Translations under genes and position numbers: made by a program
Part shown: piece by piece, positions 37,518 to 46,669 of the stretch
How the letters are laid out: each line of letters begins with the position of its first letter
How positions within the stretch are numbered: the stretch's first letter is position 1
The notes under the pieces: model-generated
What the model was told of the DNA's origin: nothing
The model's input: the letters and a program-made list of their open reading frames with translations, nothing else
Databases searched by the model: none
Assembly (NCBI RefSeq): GCF_000010425.1
Contig: NC_008618.1
Location: 1 to 55,944 of the forward strand
Origin: Bifidobacterium adolescentis ATCC 15703
GTDB lineage: Bacteria > Actinomycetota > Actinomycetes > Actinomycetales > Bifidobacteriaceae
Length of the DNA stretch: 55,944 nt
Direction: 5' to 3'

Positions 37518-37955
37518 CTATGCCAGCGGCAGCAGCCCGCTCAGATCGTCGCGTTCGCCGACGGCGGTGATGCGTCCGGCGTCCTTTTCCTCGCCCCAGC
37601 TGGTGATGCCGGTGGCGAGCCTCATCCACACGTCGGGGTCCAGTTCGATGACGTCCGGCGGCGTGAGATTGTGCGGATCGGACGCCGGCCCGTCGAGGAT
37701 CTTGATGGCGCCCCACGGTGCCACGCGCACCTCCACGCCTTCGCCCGGAGCCTTCTTTTCCAGCAGGTATAGCGAGTAGCGCACCGCCATCGCCCACAGC
37801 TGGCGCGGCAGACGCGGCGAGAAGTTGAGCCGGAAATCGAAAGCGGCGTCGTCATCGGCCGGCAGCTGCTCGCTGAAAATGTTGTGCGCCGCGTCCTGCC
37901 ACTGTTCGAAGGCGGCGCGTCCTTTGCCCAAGTCTTGTTCTCGTATGACAGCCAT
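37518..37955 (-). CDS. Sterol carrier family protein
   Basis: A 145-residue protein of the actinobacterial sterol-carrier (SCP) superfamily. The pattern PGEGVEVRVAPWGAIKILDG, then VIELDPDVWMRLATGITSW is the lipid-pocket sheet of these proteins. ATG 37955 (MAVIREQD) is chosen; the frame extends to 38000 without support. The ligand is unknown, and bifidobacteria make no sterols, so the name only reflects the fold. Confidence 0.75.
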   Translation of the reverse strand: MAVIREQDLGKGRAAFEQWQDAAHNIFSEQLPADDDAAFDFRLNFSPRLPRQLWAMAVRYSLYLLEKKAPGEGVEVRVAPWGAIKILDGPASDPHNLTPPDVIELDPDVWMRLATGITSWGEEKDAGRITAVGERDDLSGLLPLA

Positions 37956-38283
37956 ACCGGTATTGTGCAGCCCGCAAACGACTATGATGGGACTTTGCAA
38001 ACGATGTAGTCGTAACTAAATAGGGGTTTGAGGGGCGATTTTCCTGCGATTGTGGTGCCCTCGCTTAATGGGCGCCATACGTTGCGTTGCAGTTTTTGCA
38101 ATGTTTTTTGCAAACGAATGCCGGCTTACGATTGCTGGGAATTTCGTCTTTTTATGATTACGTAGTATGCTGTACATGAGAACGTATGCATGATGTTACT
38201 TAGTGTTCATGCGGCCGCAAATGCAAGGACGCTGAAGTAAGGCATAATGTTCCTGGAGAGTATCCGTCAAAGGGAGTCAATCA
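37956..38283. promoter_or_regulatory. glgP upstream region with repeated GCAAACGA and a candidate promoter
   Basis: No gene here. GCAAACGA occurs at 37974-37981, 37997-38004 and 38110-38117, the first pair 23 bases apart. A possible promoter is TTGCTG (38132-38137) with TATGAT (38153-38158), spacing 15. The octamer resembles half of a LacI-family operator, which would fit sugar control of glycogen breakdown; this is inference. Confidence 0.35.
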
Positions 38284-40740
38284 ATGACTGAAATTACCGC
38301 ACCGAAGTCCGCGGTCACCGCGGAACAGTTCGCTGACGAGATTCGTGAGCAGCTGAAGTACACCCAGGGCGTCACCGTCGAGCAGGCCAAGCCGGCCGAC
38401 GTGTACGTTGCCGCGTCCGCCGCAGTGCGTCGCCATCTCGTGGATTCCTGGATGAAGACCCAGGCCGACATGGTCAACGGCAACACCAAGGCCGTGGGCT
38501 ACCTGTCCGCTGAGTTCCTCATGGGCAAGCAGCTCGAGAACGCGCTGCTCAACGCCGGACTGACCGACCAGTTCGACAAGGCCGTGGAAGCTCTCGGCTT
38601 CGATGCGCAGGAAGTCATCGACGCCGAATACGAGCCGGGACTCGGCAATGGTGGCCTGGGCCGTCTGGCCGCCTGCTTCATCGACTCCCTCGCCTCCCTC
38701 GGCGTGCCGGCGTTCGGTTACGGCATCCAGTACAAGTACGGCATCTTCAAGCAGGAATTCGACGAGAACGGCAAGCAGATCGAGACCCCGGATTACTGGC
38801 TGGCCAACGAAGAGCCGTGGGGCCACATCGACTACAACCGCGACCAGAAGGTCTCCTTCGGCGGCGAAGTCGTCGAAGAGAACGGCAAGAAGGTTTGGAA
38901 GCCGGCTTGGTCCGTGCGCGCCGTCCCGGTCGACTACATGGTTCCGGGCTACGCCTCCGGCCGCGTGAACACCCTGCGCCTGTGGACCGCCAAGAGCTAC
39001 GACGAGTTCGATCTGCTCACCTTCAACAAGTCCGAGTACCTCGACGCCGTCAAGCCGCAGGTCGAGGCCGAGAACATCTCCAAGATCCTGTATCCGGAAG
39101 ACTCCACCCCGCAGGGCAAGGCTCTGCGCCTCGAGCAGCAGTACTTCTTCGTGTCCGCCTCCATCCACGACGCCATCCGCGTCTTCTACCCGGGCCAGGA
39201 CAAGCCGGATCTGACCACCTTCCCGGACAAGATCAACTTCCAGCTCAACGACACCCACCCGGTCATCGGCATTCCGGAGCTCATGCGCGTGCTCATGGAC
39301 GAGTATGGCTACGATTGGGACACCGCCTGGACGATTACCAACAAGACCTTCAACTACACCTGCCACACCCTGCTTCCGGAAGCTCTGGAAGTGTGGCCGT
39401 CCAAGCTCATCGGCGAACTGCTGCCGCGTCATCTCGAGATCATCGAGAAGATCAACGACCAGTTCGAGGCCGAGCTCAAGGCCAAGGGCGTTGCCGAGGA
39501 GACCATCAAGGACATGGCCATCTACACCGGCGACTCCGTGCGCATGGCCTACCTGGCCACCTATGGCGGCTCCCACGTCAACGGCGTGGCCGAGCTGCAC
39601 TCCCAGCTGCTCAAGGACGTCACCCTGAAGAACTTCTCCGACGTGTATCCGGACAAGTTCACCAACGTGACCAACGGCGTGACCCCTCGCCGCTTCATCA
39701 AGCTGGCCAACCCGCGCCTGTCCGACCTCATCACCGAAGGCCTCGGCACCGACAAGTGGCTGAGCGACCTCGAACTGCTCAAGGGCCTCATCCCGCTGGC
39801 CGACGATGACGAGTTCGTCAAGAAGTTCGCCGCCGTCAAGCAGGCCAACAAGGTCGACTTCTCCAACTTCGCCAAGCGCAAGTACGGCTTCGACATCGAC
39901 CCGAACACCATGATCAACACCATGGTCAAGCGTCTGCACGAGTACAAGCGCCAGGCCCTGAAGATCCTGTCCGTCATCGCCGACTACGCCGACATCAAGT
40001 CCGGCAAGGTCTCCGCCGACGACATCATGCCGCGCACCATCGTGTTCGGCGCTAAGGCCGCTCCGGGCTACTACCTGGCCAAGCAGACCATCCAGCTGAT
40101 CAACAACGTCGTCCGCGTCATCAACAACGACCCGGACGTCAAGGGCAAGCTGAACGTCTACTTCCCGTGGAACTACAACATCGAGCTGGCCATGAACCTC
40201 ATTCCGGCCACCGACCTCGACGAGCAGATCTCCCAGGCCGGCAAGGAAGCCTCCGGCACCGGCAACATGAAGTTCGCCCTCAACGGCGCTCTGACCGTCG
40301 GCACCCTCGATGGCGCCAACGTCGAGATCCGTGAGCGTGTGGGCGCCGAGAACTTCTTCCTGTTCGGCATGACCGAGCCGGAAGTCTCTGCGCTGTACGC
40401 CAAGGGCTACGACACCAAGGGTCTGTCCCGCGAGTACTACGAGAAGGACCCGCAGCTCAAGGCCGCCATCGATATGGTTGCCGACGGCACCTTCTCCGAC
40501 GGCGACAAGGACACCTACAAGGACCTCGTCAACGATTGGCTGAACAAGGATTACTTCATGACGCTCGCCGACTTCCGCGCGTACATGGACATCCAGGCCC
40601 AGATCGAGGAAACCTACCGCGATCCGATGAAGTGGAGCCGCATGGCCGTGCTCAACGTGGCCAACTCCGGCTACTTCAGCTCCGACCGCTCCATCGAGGA
40701 TTACCTCGAGCGCATCTGGCACACCGGTCCGCTCAAGTGA
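38284..40740 (+). CDS. glgP: Glycogen/maltodextrin phosphorylase
   Basis: Releases glucose 1-phosphate from alpha-1,4-glucan ends using pyridoxal phosphate. The product is 818 residues, normal for the family. The early block YEPGLGNGGLGRLAACFIDS, FQLNDTHPVI, and the PLP-lysine block GTGNMKFALNGALTVGTLDG (lysine in NMK) are all present. ATG 38284 has AGGGAG eight bases upstream. It stands alone, followed by a terminator. Confidence 0.96.
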   Translation: MTEITAPKSAVTAEQFADEIREQLKYTQGVTVEQAKPADVYVAASAAVRRHLVDSWMKTQADMVNGNTKAVGYLSAEFLMGKQLENALLNAGLTDQFDKAVEALGFDAQEVIDAEYEPGLGNGGLGRLAACFIDSLASLGVPAFGYGIQYKYGIFKQEFDENGKQIETPDYWLANEEPWGHIDYNRDQKVSFGGEVVEENGKKVWKPAWSVRAVPVDYMVPGYASGRVNTLRLWTAKSYDEFDLLTFNKSEYLDAVKPQVEAENISKILYPEDSTPQGKALRLEQQYFFVSASIHDAIRVFYPGQDKPDLTTFPDKINFQLNDTHPVIGIPELMRVLMDEYGYDWDTAWTITNKTFNYTCHTLLPEALEVWPSKLIGELLPRHLEIIEKINDQFEAELKAKGVAEETIKDMAIYTGDSVRMAYLATYGGSHVNGVAELHSQLLKDVTLKNFSDVYPDKFTNVTNGVTPRRFIKLANPRLSDLITEGLGTDKWLSDLELLKGLIPLADDDEFVKKFAAVKQANKVDFSNFAKRKYGFDIDPNTMINTMVKRLHEYKRQALKILSVIADYADIKSGKVSADDIMPRTIVFGAKAAPGYYLAKQTIQLINNVVRVINNDPDVKGKLNVYFPWNYNIELAMNLIPATDLDEQISQAGKEASGTGNMKFALNGALTVGTLDGANVEIRERVGAENFFLFGMTEPEVSALYAKGYDTKGLSREYYEKDPQLKAAIDMVADGTFSDGDKDTYKDLVNDWLNKDYFMTLADFRAYMDIQAQIEETYRDPMKWSRMAVLNVANSGYFSSDRSIEDYLERIWHTGPLK

Positions 40741-40834
40741 TTATGGAGCGGTCATGAAACGTCGCTGGCATCGCCGACGCACGCATGATCGCTTTCGCTC
40801 CGTCCGTTTCGCAATGGGCGGATAAGTGATGACG

Positions 40835-40869
40835 ACGAAGGCCCTTGGGATTTTCCAAGGGCCTTTTCG
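40835..40869 (+). terminator. Terminator of glgP
   Basis: Perfect 11-bp stem AAGGCCCTTGG/CCAAGGGCCTT with a 6-nt loop followed by TTTT, about 95 bases after the stop. The remaining sequence to 41068 holds only this and the next terminator. Confidence 0.85.
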
Positions 40870-40990
40870 TATGTTTTTCGCATGTCCGATTGCGTATGCC
40901 GGTAGTGCCCGAACGTACGTGCCGAACGTACGTGGCAATACAGCGACAGTACGACGGAAGGCCGCAAGCCAATCGCAATCGCAAAAGCAA

Positions 40991-41022
40991 AAGAAAAACC
41001 CTGTATCGCAAGATACAGGGCG
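40991..41022 (-). terminator. Terminator of the small membrane gene
   Basis: Stem CCCTGTATC/GATACAGGG with loop GCAA, followed on the minus strand by TTTTTCTTTT. Confidence 0.85.
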
Positions 41023-41068
41023 AAGCAACAAACCCAACGCGGCATAGGTGTGCCGGGGAAAGGCGAAA

Positions 41069-41299
41069 TCAAGCGGCTTCCGGCTCAGCGGCAGGAGCGG
41101 CGGCAGTGGCGTCGGCCTCCGGCTCGGCGTCCTTGGTCAGGCCCAGGTCGACCGGCGAGGAGCTGTTCTCCCACGGTTCCTCCCACGGGTCATAGTCGGG
41201 ATTCTGCTGCTTGTAGATGTACAGACCGACGACGCCAGCAAGCAAAGCTCCGAAGAGCAGTGCGAAGAACTTCCAACCGTTAGAAGACTTGTTCTCCAT
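41069..41299 (-). CDS. Small single-helix membrane protein
   Basis: A 76-residue protein of unknown function. One membrane helix (FFALLFGALLAGVVGLYIY, about 12-30) is followed by a Trp/acidic segment DPWEEPWENSSSPVDLG and an Ala/Glu tail. ATG 41299 (MENKSSNG) has AAAGGAG upstream; the frame continues 5' without support. It has its own terminator and is divergent from the rhomboid gene. Confidence 0.7.
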   Translation of the reverse strand: MENKSSNGWKFFALLFGALLAGVVGLYIYKQQNPDYDPWEEPWENSSSPVDLGLTKDAEPEADATAAAPAAEPEAA

Positions 41300-41439
41300 G
41301 ACGGCTCCTTTCAAGGTTTCCAAACACTGGCTGACCTGCTCGTTCAAGCCAGCTCTGTTCCCTATCTTAATTCGTGGAATGTGTCGATTGGGTGGATTTA
41401 CGCGCCGGAAAATACCGCATGTGCCGGTAGTGTTGAGCT

Positions 41440-42228
41440 ATGGCATACCAACGATTCAGTCTGTTTCCCGATTCCCCATCGTTCAAGGATCTGTTCTCCG
41501 CCCGATCGCTGCGATACCGGTGGCGCAACGGCGACCCGGTCATCACCACCGCCATCATGGCGATCTGCATCGTGGTGTGGACCATCGAAGCGGTCCTCTT
41601 CCTCGTCTGGCCCGAAGGCGGCAACGCGTTCGTGAACGCCGGCATGCTGCTGCCCGCCACGGCCGTCCGGCACCCGTGGACCTTCATCACCTCGATGTTC
41701 CTGCACCAGCCGACCTCGCTGTGGCACATCCTGTTCAACATGCTTACTTTGTGGTGCGTGGGGCCCGTGCTGGAACGCATGATGGGGCATTGGCCGTATC
41801 TTGCGCTGTACCTGCTGTCCGGATTGGGCGGCGGCGCCGGACTGATGGTGTGGGCCGTGTGCTCGCCGTCGGGATGGATGACCGCCGCATATGGCGCGTC
41901 CGGCGCGCTGTTCGGCCTGTTCGCCGCGATTCTGGTGGTGTACAGGAGAATAGGCATCGATATTCGTTCGATGCTGATTTGGATGCTGATCAACTTCCTG
42001 ATGCCGGTGATCACGCCGGGCATTGCATGGCAGGCGCATGTCGGCGGATTCATCGTCGGCGGCGTGCTTGCGTGGCTGCTGGTCACCGGCCTGCATGCGT
42101 TCCGCGGCAAAAGCCTGACGTGGCGCACCACGGTGTACGGCATCACGGTGTTCGTGGTGGTCGTGGCGATCATCGTGGGATGCAACGCCGGCAATCCGCT
42201 GATGCATATGTCACTTCTGTACCAGTAA
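41440..42228 (+). CDS. Rhomboid family intramembrane serine protease
   Basis: A 262-residue polytopic protein that would cleave substrates inside the membrane. The active serine lies in GASGALFGLFA and the catalytic histidine in AHVGGFIVGG, with the HPWTFITSMFLHQ and WHILFNMLTLW segments of the family before them. Six or seven helices. The substrate is unknown. Confidence 0.9.
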   Translation: MAYQRFSLFPDSPSFKDLFSARSLRYRWRNGDPVITTAIMAICIVVWTIEAVLFLVWPEGGNAFVNAGMLLPATAVRHPWTFITSMFLHQPTSLWHILFNMLTLWCVGPVLERMMGHWPYLALYLLSGLGGGAGLMVWAVCSPSGWMTAAYGASGALFGLFAAILVVYRRIGIDIRSMLIWMLINFLMPVITPGIAWQAHVGGFIVGGVLAWLLVTGLHAFRGKSLTWRTTVYGITVFVVVVAIIVGCNAGNPLMHMSLLYQ

Positions 42229-42250
42229 TGCGGGAACTACACACATGTAG

Positions 42251-42517
42251 TTTTCCACATCCGTGGATAACTTTGTGGATAAGTGATGTCAAACCTGTGG
42301 GTAAGTCGGGGATAACGTGGTGGATTATCCACAAGGATATTCACAAAATGGCGGAACATAAGGAATTTCCTATGTGAAAATTGTGGATAACCGATATCCA
42401 CACCCCACAAAAATGGGGAAAATCGCCGCCGGTATTTCGTGGTGCGACGTTGACTCAGGCACAAAATATGGGCGGCGTTATCCACATTCATCCACATTTG
42501 TCCACTTGTTATCCACA
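42251..42517. other. Dense DnaA-box cluster outside oriC
   Basis: Five perfect TTATCCACA boxes: 42274-42282 (-), 42325-42333 (+), 42382-42390 (-), 42478-42486 (+) and 42509-42517 (+). At least six one-mismatch boxes occur too: 42251-42259, 42262-42270, 42296-42304, 42394-42402 and 42488-42496 among them. The gap 42229-42640 contains no gene. It may titrate DnaA, reactivate it, act as a second origin module, or autoregulate the downstream gene. Confidence 0.85.
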
Positions 42518-42640
42518 GGAAAGATAAGATGACGAAGGCAATCGACAAGGACGCAATACCGATGCGCCACGGACGCAGGATACGCGTGCGACGATATACG
42601 TGCGACATGGCAGATACTTGCGAAGAAGGGGAGAGGAACC

Positions 42641-43915
42641 ATGAGTGACGGACCACTGCTCAACGACGTGACGCGCGCCTTCGCCGAGGCGCATCGCAAT
42701 GAAGATGTGCGTGACCTAGCGCTCAAAACCAAACGGACGGCGGACCTCGACTTGCCGGCCGCGCTCGACCAGATCGCGGGCTGGCAAATCGCCCGCAACA
42801 AACTGCCGCAATGGGCCGCCTGCGCGGATATCGTCTATCCCGCGCATATTTCCATGGAACAGTGCTCATCGCAGTTCACAGCGCAATACAAGGCCGAAAT
42901 CGCCCGGCGTCTGTTGCGATCTCTGCCGCAATCGGCGGGACAGACGGCCAACGACGCGACCATGACGGACCTGACAGGCGGATTCGGCGTCGATTTCTCA
43001 TATCTCGCCCGAGGATTCGGTCACGCCACGTACGTGGAACGCCAATCGCATCTATGCGAACTGGCCGCGCACAATATGGCGGCGCTGGGCCTCACGCAAG
43101 CACAGGTGGTGTGCGGCGACGGCGTCGAATACCTACGTGCGATGGAGCCGGCGCAGCTGATCTACATCGACCCGGCCCGCCGCGACGAGCACGGCGCCCG
43201 CACCTACGCGATCGAGGACTGCACGCCCGACGTGCTGGCGCTGCGCGATCTGCTGCTGGCTAAGGCACGATATGTGATGATCAAACTGTCGCCGATGCTC
43301 GACTGGCGCAAGGCGGTCGACGATTTCGCGGGCACTGTGGCCGAAGTGCACATCGTCTCCACCGGCAACGAATGCAAGGAACTGCTTCTGGTGCTGGACG
43401 GCAAGGCTGCCGGGGCAACGTCCGATGCCGCAGCGGCAGACACGCGTGCGCCGCACGTGTACTGCGTGAACGACGATCAGCGACTCGACTACGATGCGGC
43501 CGCCTATACGCGCGGCCTGCGCATCGGGGACGCGCCGCTGCCGCACGAGCTGCGCTACCTGTACGAGCCGAACGCGTCGATCATGAAGGCCGGCTGCTTC
43601 GACGTGGTGGAAGCGCGATTCGGGGCGGTGCAGATCGGCCCGAGCAGCCACCTGTTCGTATCGGACGAGCCGGTCGATGGTTTTCCGGGGCGCGGTTTTG
43701 CGATTGAAACGATCGGCGGTATGGGTAAGAAGGAGCTGAAGCGATTGCTGTCCGGCTTGGACCGTGCCAACATCGCCGTGCGTAATTTCCCACTCACCGC
43801 GCCGCAATTGCGCAAGAAACTCAAGCTCGCCGACGGCGGCGACGCCTACCTGTTCGGCACCACCATGCAAGGCGGCGACCACGTGCTGATTCGGACGGCA
43901 AAAATCAGCAGATAA
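42641..43915 (+). CDS. THUMP-like SAM-dependent methyltransferase
   Basis: A 424-residue class I methyltransferase with SAM motif MTDLTGGFGVDFSYLARGF near 105-125 and a DPAR motif IYIDPARRDEHGART near 170, followed by a C-terminal THUMP-like domain (KRLLSGLDRANIAVRNFPL; GGDAYLFGTTM). The family probably modifies RNA, but the target is unknown. ATG 42641 has GGGGAGAGG upstream. The DnaA-box cluster ends about 120 bases before the start, so DnaA may affect its transcription. Confidence 0.82.
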   Translation: MSDGPLLNDVTRAFAEAHRNEDVRDLALKTKRTADLDLPAALDQIAGWQIARNKLPQWAACADIVYPAHISMEQCSSQFTAQYKAEIARRLLRSLPQSAGQTANDATMTDLTGGFGVDFSYLARGFGHATYVERQSHLCELAAHNMAALGLTQAQVVCGDGVEYLRAMEPAQLIYIDPARRDEHGARTYAIEDCTPDVLALRDLLLAKARYVMIKLSPMLDWRKAVDDFAGTVAEVHIVSTGNECKELLLVLDGKAAGATSDAAAADTRAPHVYCVNDDQRLDYDAAAYTRGLRIGDAPLPHELRYLYEPNASIMKAGCFDVVEARFGAVQIGPSSHLFVSDEPVDGFPGRGFAIETIGGMGKKELKRLLSGLDRANIAVRNFPLTAPQLRKKLKLADGGDAYLFGTTMQGGDHVLIRTAKISR

Positions 43916-44025
43916 TCGGCGGGTAAGCGGCGGCTTTCCACTCGACAGGAAACCGCTTTTCCTAAAGCTGAAGCGGGGCGATGCAGACGCGGTAAGTAAA
44001 GTGGATGAAGTGGATGAAGCGGATG

Positions 44026-44063
44026 AAAAAAGACGCCGGATCGCAAAGAACCCGGCGTCTTTT
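44026..44063. terminator. Bidirectional terminator between the methyltransferase gene and crgA
   Basis: Perfect 12-bp stem AAAAGACGCCGG/CCGGCGTCTTTT with A and T runs on both sides. A short tandem repeat of GTGGATGAA (three copies, one altered) lies just before it at about 44001-44027. Confidence 0.85.
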
Positions 44064-44104
44064 GAATAAGCCTCGATGGAATAGGCGAAACGGAGAAAAC
44101 CGAC

Positions 44105-44566
44105 TCAGCGCCACCACATGGTCATAATGAAACCGACCATGATGATTGCGAACGCGATGGCCAGGTTCCAAGCGCCGATGTGCGGAATCGGATAATCGGT
44201 GGTCAGGTAGTAGACCACGGCCCACACCAGACCGATGATCATCAGCGCGCAGAACAGCGGCACGAACCAGCGCGGGTTGGACTTGGTGCCCTTGATGCTT
44301 TCCTCCACACGGCGGGTGTTCTCCGCCTGACGGTTCATCATGCGTTGCATCTGCGGTGACAGCGAATCCTTATCAACGGTGGCGTTCAGCACCGCTTCGA
44401 CACGGTCCATAGGAATATCGAGATCGTCATCGTCGGACTGGTCCTCGTCAACAGAAGTCTTGTCGACGACATCTTCGGTGGTTTCCTCGACGGCAGCGGT
44501 GTCGTCGGCGGACTGCAGATCCTTCTGGTCATCCGCGGTGGTTTCGTGCAGCTCTTCGTCAGCCAT
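44105..44566 (-). CDS. crgA: Cell division protein CrgA
   Basis: CrgA is a small actinobacterial membrane protein of the division machinery that binds FtsZ, FtsQ, FtsI and PknA partners. The 153-residue product has an unusually long acidic N-terminal region (about 1-70), then NPRWFVPLFCALMIIGLVWA and a second helix near the C-terminus ending MTMWWR, the CrgA pattern. ATG 44566 (MADEEL) is taken with AAAGGAG nine bases upstream; ATG 44572 is an alternative. It is divergent from the DUF881 gene. Confidence 0.9.
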   Translation of the reverse strand: MADEELHETTADDQKDLQSADDTAAVEETTEDVVDKTSVDEDQSDDDDLDIPMDRVEAVLNATVDKDSLSPQMQRMMNRQAENTRRVEESIKGTKSNPRWFVPLFCALMIIGLVWAVVYYLTTDYPIPHIGAWNLAIAFAIIMVGFIMTMWWR

Positions 44567-44707
44567 CAGCATAGTCTCCTTTAATAGGCTAAAAGTCATA
44601 ATAGTGGGTAGACTCGAAAGCGGCGAACTCACGGCGTAAAACTGTTCAAAATCAGGACAATTGTTCAGTGAAACCCGGCGGATTCAGGCAGGTTTGGAAA
44701 GGCGCGT

Positions 44708-45487
44708 ATGGCGAAGCATACCGGAAAGCACAGCGCGAAACGGTCGAAGGCGGCCGGCGTCGCGGCGTTCCTCGTGCTGCTGTTCTCCGGATTCCTGCTG
44801 TCCACCAACCTGCGCGTCAACCGTTCCGTGGTGGTCAGCAACGATACCGCCGAACTCGTGGAACAGCGCGTGAAAAAAGTGAACTCGCTACGGTCCGAAA
44901 TCGATGCGCTGAGCACCAGAGTCAACGATCTGAGCAAAACACTCGACAGCCAGAACGCCGACGGATCGCAAGACAGCGAAAGCGCCGGCAACGGCACCAT
45001 GCTCCCCGCCGTGGAAGGCCCGGGACTGGTGGTGACGCTCGACGATTCGCCGCTATGGGAGAACATGGTCGACGCCAACGGATCCAGCGCCAACATCAAC
45101 GATTACGTGGTGCACCAGCAGGACATCGAAGCCGTGGTCAACGCGCTGTGGGCGGGAGGCGCCGAATCCATGCAGATCATGGACCAGCGCGTATTGTTCA
45201 ACTCCGCCGTACGCTGCTCCGGCAACGTGCTGCTGCTGCAAGGCAAGAAGTATTCGCCGCCGTTCAAAATCTCGGCGATCGGACCAGTGGAGGGCATGAG
45301 AAAAGCGCTCGACGATTCCGAGGAAGTGTCCATCTACAAGCAGTACGTGAGCGCGTTCGGCCTGGGATGGCAGGTCGACGAGAAAACGAAACTGCATTTC
45401 GACGCGACCGACGCGTTGCAGCAGCCGTTGCAGTATGCGAAAGCGCTCGAAAACGACAAGAACGGCGACTCGCAAGAGGGGAAATAA
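44708..45487 (+). CDS. DUF881 membrane-anchored protein
   Basis: A 259-residue protein with one N-terminal helix (VAAFLVLLFSGFLLSTNL), a short coiled coil (VEQRVKKVNSLRSEIDALST) and the DUF881 domain outside the membrane (GPGLVVTLDDSP, VNALWAGGAESMQIMDQRV). Function unknown; the family is always found near crgA and the pknB cluster in actinobacteria. It ends six bases before the sortase gene. Confidence 0.88.
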   Translation: MAKHTGKHSAKRSKAAGVAAFLVLLFSGFLLSTNLRVNRSVVVSNDTAELVEQRVKKVNSLRSEIDALSTRVNDLSKTLDSQNADGSQDSESAGNGTMLPAVEGPGLVVTLDDSPLWENMVDANGSSANINDYVVHQQDIEAVVNALWAGGAESMQIMDQRVLFNSAVRCSGNVLLLQGKKYSPPFKISAIGPVEGMRKALDDSEEVSIYKQYVSAFGLGWQVDEKTKLHFDATDALQQPLQYAKALENDKNGDSQEGK

Positions 45488-45493
45488 CAATCG

Positions 45494-46588
45494 ATGAAAC
45501 ATGTGGCAAGCCGTGGCGGACGCACCAAAAGCGCGCTGTGGACGATACTCGGCATCCTCGCCGAACTCATGCTGACCGCCGCCGCCATCTGCGCGCTGTA
45601 CATCGCATGGCAGATGTGGTGGACGGGCGTGCAGTCGGAGCATAACCAGATCGAAACCCGCCAATCCGTATCCTGGTCCGATCCAGGAAAGTCCGGCAAC
45701 GTCACCGTGGCGAAGGCACAGCAGGGTGACCCGCCTGTACAGCCGCAAAGCGCCACGGAAGGCGAACTCATCGCCCAAATCTACATACCGCGATTCGGCA
45801 GCCAATGGCAGCGCAACCTGGTGGAAGGCACGGACCTGACACAGCTCAACAAGCACGGCCTCGGCCACTACACGGATTCGCAGATGCCCGGCCAGGTCGG
45901 CAACTTCGCATTCGCCGGCCACCGCAACGGCTACGGGCAGCCGCTCGGCGACGTCGACAAACTGCAGGAAGGCGACCCGATCATCGTCCGCACGCAGGAT
46001 TACTGGTACGTGTACCACTACACCAGCTACAAAATCGTGCTGCCGACACAGACCGAAGTGGTGGCGGCCAACCCCGAAAACCCCGGCGCAACACCGACCA
46101 AACGCATGCTGACCATGACCACCTGCGAACCGAAATACTCCACGCCGACGCACCGCTGGATCAGCTACGCCGAATTCTCCTACTGGGCGAAGGTCTCCGA
46201 CGGCATCCCACAGGAACTGGCCTCCCAAAACGCCAACGGCACAGTCAAATTCGTCAACAACGAACAGTCGTCGTTCCTGTCGTCGATCGATACGCTGAAA
46301 CCGTGGATCTTCGGCGCGCTCGCCGCATACGTGATCATATTTATTTCCGCCGCCGTCGCCTGGCGATGGCCGTATCTCGCCGACGTGCGCGCAGGAAGAC
46401 GAAAGAAGGCCGATTTCAGCCTGTACGGCAGCCTGGTGCGACTGCAGCCGGGCGTGCTGCCGATCCGTCTGCTGCTGGTGCTGCTGCTGGTTTTCGCAGC
46501 GGCCGCATCGTGCTTCGAATGGCTGTTCCCGTGGGCCGCGTCGACTATTCCGATGTTGCAGGAGATGTCGAACTACACGGCCATCTAA
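45494..46588 (+). CDS. Class E sortase
   Basis: A 364-residue transpeptidase that would join sorted surface proteins to the cell wall. One N-terminal helix, the catalytic histidine in FAFAGHRNGYG, the catalytic cysteine in MLTMTTCEPKYSTPTHRW, and an arginine in THRW. Two further helices near the C-terminus (FGALAAYVIIFISAAVAW; LLLVLLLVFAAAASCF) are usual for class E. It shares an operon with the DUF881 gene. Confidence 0.88.
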   Translation: MKHVASRGGRTKSALWTILGILAELMLTAAAICALYIAWQMWWTGVQSEHNQIETRQSVSWSDPGKSGNVTVAKAQQGDPPVQPQSATEGELIAQIYIPRFGSQWQRNLVEGTDLTQLNKHGLGHYTDSQMPGQVGNFAFAGHRNGYGQPLGDVDKLQEGDPIIVRTQDYWYVYHYTSYKIVLPTQTEVVAANPENPGATPTKRMLTMTTCEPKYSTPTHRWISYAEFSYWAKVSDGIPQELASQNANGTVKFVNNEQSSFLSSIDTLKPWIFGALAAYVIIFISAAVAWRWPYLADVRAGRRKKADFSLYGSLVRLQPGVLPIRLLLVLLLVFAAAASCFEWLFPWAASTIPMLQEMSNYTAI

Positions 46589-46669
46589 AGGCTGCCGCTG
46601 CGTGAGACGCGGACGTTGCTGCGGCACGGAACGCACGTACACTGCTGTTCAAACGTTGATTGGAGCATG

